64,000 nt of DNA from positions 186,001 to 250,000 of the forward strand of contig NZ_QGGZ01000001.1 in the NCBI RefSeq assembly GCF_003148825.1. The letters run 5' to 3'. Both the position numbers and the translations under genes were made by a program. Shown one piece after another: positions 34,050 to 40,493 of the stretch. Every line of letters starts with the position of its first letter. The first letter of the stretch is position 1. The DNA is from Streptomyces sp. CG 926. Its GTDB lineage: Bacteria > Actinomycetota > Actinomycetes > Streptomycetales > Streptomycetaceae. Under the pieces are notes generated by a model, which was given only the letters and a program-made list of their open reading frames with translations, had not been told where the DNA came from and made no database searches.

Positions 34050-35813
34050 TCACTTCGCGCGGAAGTGGTCGACGGCGATCGTCACGGAACCGGCGGAGGT
34101 CGCCTCGACGAGCCGCACGATCGCGAGTTCGCGCTGGTCAGGGCTGCGTACGCAGAAGGGACGCTCCTTCGCGAGCGACGTGAACGGCAAGGTCGTCACG
34201 GGCCGGGTCTCGATGCCGCGTGCGCAGTCGTCCGGGGTCAGCTTTCCGCTTCCGTCGGCCACGTACGCGTCGGACTCCTCGGACAGCAGGAAGGCGTCGG
34301 AGCCACGTGCGAGGTACCAGGCGGCGCTCTCGACGGGGACCACCTTCCCGGCGCGTAGGTCGAACTCGTAGCCGGAATCCGGGGTGGTGAGCTCGGTCCG
34401 CGGATATCCGGGGACGTACGCGGACACCGCCGGCCGGGACGCGCCGGTGGCGGGTCCGGCGGTGGGGGCGTCGCCCTCCTCCGCGGGGAGGCCGAACCAG
34501 TAGGCGCCGCCGCCGCAGGCCAGCAGCGCCGCTGCGGCCAGGGCGACCACGGGGAGCCGGCTCCGGCCGCGCCGCCGGTCGCGCCGCGCCGGGGGAACCG
34601 GGGCCGCCGGGTTCGGAACCGGACCGGTGGGCGGGGTCGGGGTCGAGGCCGAGCCCGGGGCCGGGGCCTGCTGCGGGCCAGGGCCGGGGCTCGGCGTCGG
34701 GCTCGGCAGCGGCGTCGCCCTCGGGCTCGGGGCGTACGGCATGGTCCCGCCCGGCCCGGAGGCGGGGTACGCGGCCGCCGCCCTGGTCGCCTGGAGGTGC
34801 TCCGGTACGGGCGTGCCCGGCCGAGCGACTCCCGCGGCCCCCGCGGCCGAGCCGGCCGCCGCGTGGCCCGCACCCGAACCGGACCCCCCGGCCGGGCCGG
34901 CGTCCACCCGGCCCCCGACCTCCTCCAGCACCGGCCGGGGAAGCCAGCCCTCGGTGAACTCCGGCCGCGGGCCCACGAGCGGGTGCGCGTGGACGGCCGC
35001 GATCAGGTCGGCGGTGGTGGGACGGTCCTGCGGGTGCTTGGCCAGGCACCATGCCAGCAGCTCGTGCAGCTCGTGCGGGATCCGACCGAGGTCCGGCTGC
35101 TCGTGGACCACCCGGTACAGGGCTCCGGACTCCGGCCCGTTGCCGAAGGGCGGGACCCCGCCGGCCACGAACCCGGTGAGTGCCCCGAGCGCGAAGACAT
35201 CGGTCGCCGAGGTCACCGGGTGGCCCAGCGCCTGCTCCGGCGCCATGAAGGCGGCGGTACCGATCCGCAGACCCACACCGGTCAGGGCGGCGGCGTCGGC
35301 GGCGCGCGCGATACCGAAGTCGATCACTCGCGGCCCGTCCCCGGCGATCAGCACGTTCGCCGGCTTGAGGTCCCGGTGGACGACGCCCACCCGGTGGATC
35401 TCCTGGAGGGCCTCGGCGACGCCGGCGACGAGCAGCAGCACCGTCCGTACCGGCAGCGGCCCGTGCCGCTGCACGACCTGGTGCAGCGAGGGGCCCGGGA
35501 CGTAGGCCGTGGCCAGCCACGGGGTGTGGTCGTCCTCGCCCGAGTCGACCACCTGTGCCGTGAAGAGCCCGTGGATCCGCCGGGCGCTCGCCACCTCCTG
35601 GGCGAACCGCTCACGGAACTCGGGGTCCGCGGCGAACTCGCGCCGGACGGCCTTCAGCGCGATGGGCCGGCCTCCTGGCGTGTACGCCAGGTAGACCACG
35701 CCCATGCCGCCGGAACCGAGCCGGGCGTGGAGGCGGTAGCCACCGATCTCGTGGGGGTCGTCGGCGGACAGGGCCGTGAGGGCGGACTGTACGCCGGGAA
35801 GCTGAGCGAACAT
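34050..35813 (-). CDS. Transmembrane Ser/Thr protein kinase with extracellular domain
   Basis: A 587-residue Hanks-type kinase. Kinase domain residues about 25-280: glycine loop LGSGGMG, Lys54, HRDLKPAN with Asp148, DFG at 165-167, and APEQALG. A Pro/Ala/Gly-rich linker (about 300-412) leads to a basic stretch and one membrane helix (about 420-442). The last 145 residues would be outside the cell and are not a PASTA repeat. They contain YEFDLRAGKVVPVES and a pair of Cys (CARG, PFCVR), possibly a ligand sensor. It is divergent from a TetR gene and shares an operator palindrome with it, which links signalling to the deiminase regulon. Confidence 0.9.
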   Translation of the reverse strand: MFAQLPGVQSALTALSADDPHEIGGYRLHARLGSGGMGVVYLAYTPGGRPIALKAVRREFAADPEFRERFAQEVASARRIHGLFTAQVVDSGEDDHTPWLATAYVPGPSLHQVVQRHGPLPVRTVLLLVAGVAEALQEIHRVGVVHRDLKPANVLIAGDGPRVIDFGIARAADAAALTGVGLRIGTAAFMAPEQALGHPVTSATDVFALGALTGFVAGGVPPFGNGPESGALYRVVHEQPDLGRIPHELHELLAWCLAKHPQDRPTTADLIAAVHAHPLVGPRPEFTEGWLPRPVLEEVGGRVDAGPAGGSGSGAGHAAAGSAAGAAGVARPGTPVPEHLQATRAAAAYPASGPGGTMPYAPSPRATPLPSPTPSPGPGPQQAPAPGSASTPTPPTGPVPNPAAPVPPARRDRRRGRSRLPVVALAAAALLACGGGAYWFGLPAEEGDAPTAGPATGASRPAVSAYVPGYPRTELTTPDSGYEFDLRAGKVVPVESAAWYLARGSDAFLLSEESDAYVADGSGKLTPDDCARGIETRPVTTLPFTSLAKERPFCVRSPDQRELAIVRLVEATSAGSVTIAVDHFRAK

Positions 35814-35847
35814 GCGGTGGCTCTTTCAACGATGCGATGCGCTGAGG

Positions 35848-35877
35848 CAATGACCTGGGGCGCAATGACCTGGGGCG
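35848..35877. repeat. 15-bp tandem duplication in the kinase leader
   Basis: CAATGACCTGGGGCG occurs twice without a gap (35848-35862 and 35863-35877), between the kinase start and its predicted promoter. Likely a simple duplication, though it changes the 5' leader of the kinase mRNA. Confidence 0.8.
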
Positions 35878-35878
35878 C

Positions 35879-35918
35879 ATCGTGCCGCTAACTAAAGTTT
35901 CAGTCAATGTGTGACAAT
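35879..35918. promoter_or_regulatory. Operator-promoter D, shared by the kinase and TetR paralogue 2
   Basis: Palindrome variant CTAACTAAAGTTTCAGTCAA (35888-35907). Minus strand: TTGACT (35902-35907), 17 bp, CACGAT (35879-35884) toward the kinase. Plus strand: TAACTA, 18 bp, GACAAT (35913-35918) toward the TetR at 35954. One repressor site would thus control both divergent genes. Confidence 0.6.
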
Positions 35919-35953
35919 GCGAGACGCACATCGCCAGAAAGGGGGATCGACCG

Positions 35954-36604
35954 GTGTCGGATCGAAGAAGAGCCATCCTGGAGGGCGCCGCCCGGGTCAT
36001 CGCACGACGCGGGGTCCGCGGGCTGCGGGTGAGCGATCTGGCGGTCGAGGCCGACGTGTCGACCGCCCTGATCTACTACCACTTCAAGGACCGCACCGGC
36101 ATCCTGCGGCACGCCCTGGCCTTCATCAGCGACCGGGCCGACCGCTACACGGGCGCCACCGGCGAACCGGGCGGCGCCGACGAACCGGGCGCCGCCACCG
36201 GGTCGGGTACCGCCGCCGGGGTGGGCGCCGCGCCCCCGACCATGGAGCCGCACCGACGCCTGGAGCGGATCCTGCTGCTCGAATTCCAGGATCTGCCCGA
36301 GGTGCGCGAGAACAGCACGGCCTGGGGGGAACTGCGGGCGCACACGATCTTCGACCCGGAACTGCGCGACGAGCTCACCACGGCCGGAGCGGCCTGGGTC
36401 GAGGAGGTCGCCGACCTGCTGGCCGCGGTGTGCCCGGCCGCGCCCGGCGCCGCCGTCACCGCCGCCGCCGAGCGGCTGACCGCCCTCCTGGAAGGCCTGA
36501 GCAGCCGCTGGCTGAGCGGCCTGGTGCCCGTGGAACACGCCCGCGACCTGATGCGTGGAGCCATCGGGGTCGAGATCGGGCGACTCGGTTCCCGCGCTGC
36601 GTAA
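35954..36604 (+). CDS. TetR-family regulator, paralogue 2 of the deiminase regulon
   Basis: A 216-residue regulator starting at GTG with AAAGGGGG upstream. The DNA-binding domain (ILEGAARVIARRGVRGLRVSDL, then DVSTALIYYHFKDRTGILRH) matches paralogue 1 almost residue for residue. A Gly/Ala insert of about 30 residues (around TGEPGGADEPGAATGSG) after the DNA-binding domain is absent from paralogue 1. It carries a palindrome at its own promoter and another immediately after its stop, before deiminase 4, so autoregulation and control of the neighbour are expected. Confidence 0.88.
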   Translation: MSDRRRAILEGAARVIARRGVRGLRVSDLAVEADVSTALIYYHFKDRTGILRHALAFISDRADRYTGATGEPGGADEPGAATGSGTAAGVGAAPPTMEPHRRLERILLLEFQDLPEVRENSTAWGELRAHTIFDPELRDELTTAGAAWVEEVADLLAAVCPAAPGAAVTAAAERLTALLEGLSSRWLSGLVPVEHARDLMRGAIGVEIGRLGSRAA

Positions 36605-36605
36605 A

Positions 36606-36634
36606 TTGACTGAAATTCCAGTCAGTGCAACAGT
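36606..36634 (+). promoter_or_regulatory. Operator-promoter E (deiminase 4)
   Basis: Palindrome TTGACTGAAATTCCAGTCAG (36606-36625), beginning one base after the TetR stop. TTGACT, 17 bp, AACAGT (36629-36634). The predicted transcript would have a leader of about 155 nt before the GTG of deiminase 4. That leader contains a GGTGCA-N5-TGCACC inverted repeat at 36682-36698. Confidence 0.58.
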
Positions 36635-36796
36635 GGGCGACATCCGGCCGCACTACTTACCCGTGCGTACCGGACGTTCTCGGTGCAAAGCGTGCACCCT
36701 TTGGATAGGGCCCGGCCCGCCGGCGTCTGCCACGCCTCCCGTGCCCGCTCTGGCCGGATGCCCCTCGCTCCGCCAGCACACGATCGGAGTCCCCTC

Positions 36797-37954
36797 GTGT
36801 CGTTCACTCCCCCCACCCGCCGGTCCGTCCTCCGCACCTTCGCCGGGATCGGCGCCGCCGTCTTCGGTGCGGCCGCCTGCGGTCCCGCCGAGTCCGGTGA
36901 GCAGCCCGGCCCCGGCGGCTCGCCCCTGCCCGCCGCGGACGGAAAGCGCCGGTTCGGCGCCGAGTGGGAGAGCCACACCCGCACCTTCATGTCCTGGCCG
37001 GCCCTCGCCTCGGTCTGGGAGCAGGACCTGCCCTACGTCCGCGAGGACATCGCGCGGATCGCTCGGGCCGTCGGCGGCTACGAAGAAGTGATCATGATGG
37101 CCCGCCCCGACCAGGTGAACGCGGCCCAGAAGGCCGTCGGCTCGCAGGTCGAGGTGATCCCGCTGGCCGTCGACGACCTGTGGGCCCGCGACACCGTCCC
37201 CGTCTTCGTCGAGGAGGGTTCCAAGGTCGTCGGCGTCGACTTCAACTTCAACGGCTGGGGCAACAAGCAGGAGCACCCGAACGACGCCCAGGTGGGGCGC
37301 CTGCTGCTGCAGAAGTACGGGATCCCCCGGGTCCAGGCCCCGCTGGTCGCCGAGGGCGGCTCCTTCGAGACCGACGGCGAGGGCACGCTGATGGTCACCG
37401 AGAGCTCGATCGTCAACGACAACCGCAACAAGGGGAAGTCCCGGGACACCATCGAGGCCGAGCTCAAGCAGACCCTGGGCGTCCAGAAGGTCATCTGGCT
37501 GGCCGGCGTACGCGGTGAGGACATCACCGACGCGCACGTGGACAGCCTCGTACGCTTCACCGCCCCCGGGGTGGTCCTGCTGGACCGCGCCCACCCCAGC
37601 ACCCCGCCGGACTCCTGGTCCCGCTCCGCCGACCAGGCGAAGTCCGTCCTGTCGAAGTCGACGGACGCCCGCGGCCGCCGTTTCGAGGTCATCGATCTGC
37701 CGCAGCCCGACCTGAACCGGATCACCGGTGAGGGCGACGACTTCGTCTCCACCTATGCCAATTTCTACGTCGCCAACGACTCGGTGTTCATGCCGCAGTT
37801 CGGGGACCGCAAGGCGGACGACCGCGCCCGCGGCATCCTGCGCGAGCACTTCCCCAAGCGGGACGTCGTCATGGTGAAGATCGACACCATCGCCTCGGGC
37901 GGCGGCGGCATCCACTGCTCGACGCACGACCAGCCCGGCAAGCCCGCCGCCTGA
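36797..37954 (+). CDS. Deiminase 4: exported, probably lipid-anchored agmatine-deiminase-family protein
   Basis: A 385-residue PAD_porph enzyme starting at GTG with GGAG 7 bp upstream. The signal combines a twin-arginine motif (TRRSVLRTF, residues 7-15) with a lipobox-like GAAAC at Cys28, so it is probably a Tat-exported lipoprotein held on the outer face of the membrane. Catalytic elements: DDLWARDTVP, AEGGSFETDGEGT, TDAHVDSLVRF and Cys374 in GGGGIHCSTHDQP. It follows TetR paralogue 2 and a palindrome. A reading from 36683 is possible but adds non-coding-like sequence. Confidence 0.86.
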   Translation: MSFTPPTRRSVLRTFAGIGAAVFGAAACGPAESGEQPGPGGSPLPAADGKRRFGAEWESHTRTFMSWPALASVWEQDLPYVREDIARIARAVGGYEEVIMMARPDQVNAAQKAVGSQVEVIPLAVDDLWARDTVPVFVEEGSKVVGVDFNFNGWGNKQEHPNDAQVGRLLLQKYGIPRVQAPLVAEGGSFETDGEGTLMVTESSIVNDNRNKGKSRDTIEAELKQTLGVQKVIWLAGVRGEDITDAHVDSLVRFTAPGVVLLDRAHPSTPPDSWSRSADQAKSVLSKSTDARGRRFEVIDLPQPDLNRITGEGDDFVSTYANFYVANDSVFMPQFGDRKADDRARGILREHFPKRDVVMVKIDTIASGGGGIHCSTHDQPGKPAA

Positions 37955-38040
37955 TCCGTCCGCGGGCGGTCACGCCCCGGCGCCGCCCCGCACGACCCCG
38001 TAACCCCGCACCCCCGCACCCCCGCACCACCGGAGCCACC

Positions 38041-38925
38041 TTGTCGAACTCCCACCGCCCCGCACGGCCCGCGCGCCGCGTCCCGCTGTTGCCGGGCCTG
38101 GTCCTGATCGCCATCGTGGCGGCGGTCACCGTGGGAGCGTGGCTCCAGTTCGGGGAGCGCCAGGCCCTGGACACGGTGTACACGGCGGGGCGTGCCGACC
38201 GGGACCGCGTCGACGTCAGCGCCACGATCCAGCGCGTCGACGCCGCGGGCCGCGAGATGACCTTGCGCGTCCTGGTCACTCCTCGGGGCGCCCTGGCCGA
38301 GGCCGACGGGGTCTCCCCCACCGAGGACCTCACCATCCAGACGTCCACGGCCACCCGGGGCGATCTCACCTTCAAGGCCCACCAGCGCATCGCCACGACG
38401 GACGTACCGGTGGCCCTGACGGGCGGCTCGATCACGGACTACCCGTTCGACTCCTACGCGGCGGACGTCGAATTCGGTGCGGTGCTCGGCGGGGAGAAGG
38501 TCCCGGTCCGCGTCACGCTCTCCAACAACGACGTCCTCTTCTCGGCGACGGTCGACGCCTCGACGACGCAGGGCATCGCGGTCCTCGACATCGGCCTGGC
38601 GCGGTCCACCAGCGTGTTCATCTTCGCGATCTTCATGATGCTCGCCATGTGGGCGCTCGCCGTCTCGGTCCTGATCGGCGGCTGGTACCTGGTCACCCGC
38701 CGTAAGGGCCTGACCTGGCCCGCCCTCGGCTGGATGGCCGCGACCCTCTTCGCGCTGGCCGCCTTCCGCAACACGGCCCCGGGCGCTCCGCCCATCGGCT
38801 GCCTGCTCGACTACATCGCCTTCCTCTGGGCGGAAACGGTCATCGCGTTCTGCCTCATCACGGTCGTCATCACGGGCATCCGCGCCGAACCCCCGGCCAC
38901 GACGCCGTCGGACACCCCCTCGTAG
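38041..38925 (+). CDS. DUF4436-type membrane protein
   Basis: A 294-residue protein starting at TTG with CGGAG upstream. One N-terminal membrane segment (LLPGLVLIAIVAAVTVGAWL) is followed by an extracellular domain of about 150 residues. Three C-terminal segments follow (FIFAIFMMLAMWALAVSVLI, a second around LGWMAATLFALAAF, a third near AETVIAFCLITVVITGI). The ITDYPFDSYAADVEF motif is typical of DUF4436. Function unknown. It lies 86 bp after deiminase 4 on the same strand and might be co-transcribed with it. Confidence 0.78.
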   Translation: MSNSHRPARPARRVPLLPGLVLIAIVAAVTVGAWLQFGERQALDTVYTAGRADRDRVDVSATIQRVDAAGREMTLRVLVTPRGALAEADGVSPTEDLTIQTSTATRGDLTFKAHQRIATTDVPVALTGGSITDYPFDSYAADVEFGAVLGGEKVPVRVTLSNNDVLFSATVDASTTQGIAVLDIGLARSTSVFIFAIFMMLAMWALAVSVLIGGWYLVTRRKGLTWPALGWMAATLFALAAFRNTAPGAPPIGCLLDYIAFLWAETVIAFCLITVVITGIRAEPPATTPSDTPS

Positions 38926-39073
38926 GGTTCCGTCGGTCGGCAGAGATCCCCGCGCCGGGGAACACTCCCCGCCCCACGGCCTCGAGACCCGCACGCGCGC
39001 ATCGTCCTCGCGGGCGAGCCCGTCGCCACCGGCCTGCCCAGGGCGGTCCGAGGCGCAATCGCCGCCATGCTCG

Positions 39074-39091
39074 CCACACCGGCCGGTGTGG
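39074..39091. promoter_or_regulatory. 18-bp perfect palindrome in the gap 38926-39186
   Basis: CCACACCGGCCGGTGTGG is fully self-complementary. It lies between the convergent DUF4436 and LuxR-type genes, in 261 bp that hold no convincing gene. Without a loop it is a poor terminator; a protein-binding site is possible. Confidence 0.4.
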
Positions 39092-39186
39092 GCGCTCCGA
39101 CCCGGCGTCGACGGCGGAACACCGACGGCAGCCGGACCGCGACGGCCTGACCCACTCCCGCGGCGGCCCCGGTGGGTGAGCTCCGC

Positions 39187-40344
39187 TCAGCTGCGCCGTG
39201 CCGGGTCCACCGTCTCGCCCCCGCACAGCTCACGGAACGGGCCCGGCTCGGGGTGGAGCGGGCGCAGCAGGAGATCGTGGGGTGCGGCCCGACCCGCTGA
39301 CCGACCCGCTGCCCGACCCGTGGCCGGCCCCTCGGCCGGACCGGAGGCATCGAACCCCGTGAAGTGACCTCCCGGCTCCCTCTCCTCGCCGTCCGGGTCG
39401 GGGTGCGGCTGCAGCCAGCCACGGATGGCGGCCTGGACGCCGGCCTGGAATCGGGTGTCGGCGCCGAGTTCCTCCAGCATGCGGGTGATCCGTCGGCGGG
39501 CGGTGTGCACGTGTACACCGAGCCGGCGGGCGATGGTCTCGTCCTTCAGACCGGAGGCGAGCAGCCCGAGCAGTTCCCGCTGGTCCGCGACGAGCGGGCT
39601 ACCAGGGCTACCCACGGGGGTGGCGCGCGCCCACAGGGACTCGAACAAAGGCAGCGCGGCCCGGTGCACCAGGGAGTCGCCGAACACCAGCGCCGCCCCG
39701 TCGGCTCCACCGACTCCGTCCACCCCGTCTACGCCGTCGTCGCTGCCCGGCTGCGGGGGCAGTAGGCACGTACGCCGGTCCACGAGGACCAGGCTCGTCG
39801 GCAGGCGCCGGCCGATCCGGGCCTGGAGGCCGAGTCCGGTGAGGGCGATCAGTTCCTTCGCCCGGTCCGGGAAGTCCGTGCCCCGCCGGTCGGTGACGGT
39901 GCGTACGACGACGCCGTGCGCCAGCAGACGACGTATGCGGTCCCGGCCGACCGCCCCGGCGGCCCCTACCTCCCGGGCCTCCCCGGCCTCCTCCCGGCCG
40001 GGAGCCGCCGGTGCTCCTTCCGTGCGGTCGAGGATCAACACCTCCGTCTGCGCGGCGTCGAGCAGGCTGTCGAGGCGGGCCCGGGCCGCTTCGGTGCCGG
40101 TGAGGATCTCGATGCCGGCCGCGGCGTCCGGGGGTGGCGCGGGCTGCGGCGGAAGCCGGTGGGCCAGCCGGTCGGCGTAGGAGCGCAGGGAATTGAGGTC
40201 GGCCGACTCCTGGTGCAGGAGGGCTTGCCTGCGCTGGATGAGTACGCGCAGCACGGAGGCCGGATCGGCGGTCGTGGGCGGCACCGGCCGGCTGTCTTCG
40301 TGCGTACGGGCCGGAGTCCTGTCGTGCGGGTCGGTTTCGATCAT
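39187..40344 (-). CDS. LuxR-type HTH regulator with TrmB/PLD-like sensor part
   Basis: A 385-residue regulator. The middle part (EILTGTEAARARLDSLLDAAQTEVLILDRTEG) resembles the phospholipase-D-like module found in TrmB-type regulators. The LuxR helix-turn-helix follows at LLGLLASGLKDETIARRLGVHVHTARRRITRML. A Gly/Ala-rich tail of about 70 residues ends the protein. It is divergent from the M4 protease, a common pairing that suggests control of protease expression. Start ATG 40344 is chosen for codon quality; 40389 is an alternative and no clear ribosome site separates them. Confidence 0.75.
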   Translation of the reverse strand: MIETDPHDRTPARTHEDSRPVPPTTADPASVLRVLIQRRQALLHQESADLNSLRSYADRLAHRLPPQPAPPPDAAAGIEILTGTEAARARLDSLLDAAQTEVLILDRTEGAPAAPGREEAGEAREVGAAGAVGRDRIRRLLAHGVVVRTVTDRRGTDFPDRAKELIALTGLGLQARIGRRLPTSLVLVDRRTCLLPPQPGSDDGVDGVDGVGGADGAALVFGDSLVHRAALPLFESLWARATPVGSPGSPLVADQRELLGLLASGLKDETIARRLGVHVHTARRRITRMLEELGADTRFQAGVQAAIRGWLQPHPDPDGEEREPGGHFTGFDASGPAEGPATGRAAGRSAGRAAPHDLLLRPLHPEPGPFRELCGGETVDPARRS

Positions 40345-40493
40345 GCCGGGGATTTTGACCGCCTTCACAGAGCCCCCACAAGTGTGCATGGCCACTTCTG
40401 AGGGGGTTCCGGCTCTGGTCGGGAGCCGTCCGCGCGGCTTGCATGGCGGCAACTCACGGCAACGCATCAGGCACTCATGGTTGAGGAGACCCC

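Noticed and set aside
30545-37954. Classical aguAB agmatine-utilisation operon
   Set aside because: No N-carbamoylputrescine amidase or putrescine carbamoyltransferase gene is present and three of four deiminases are exported.
38926-39150. Coding-like continuation after the DUF4436 stop
   Set aside because: Same frame beyond a clear TAG, no start with a ribosome site and no family match; could be a decayed fragment but cannot be supported.
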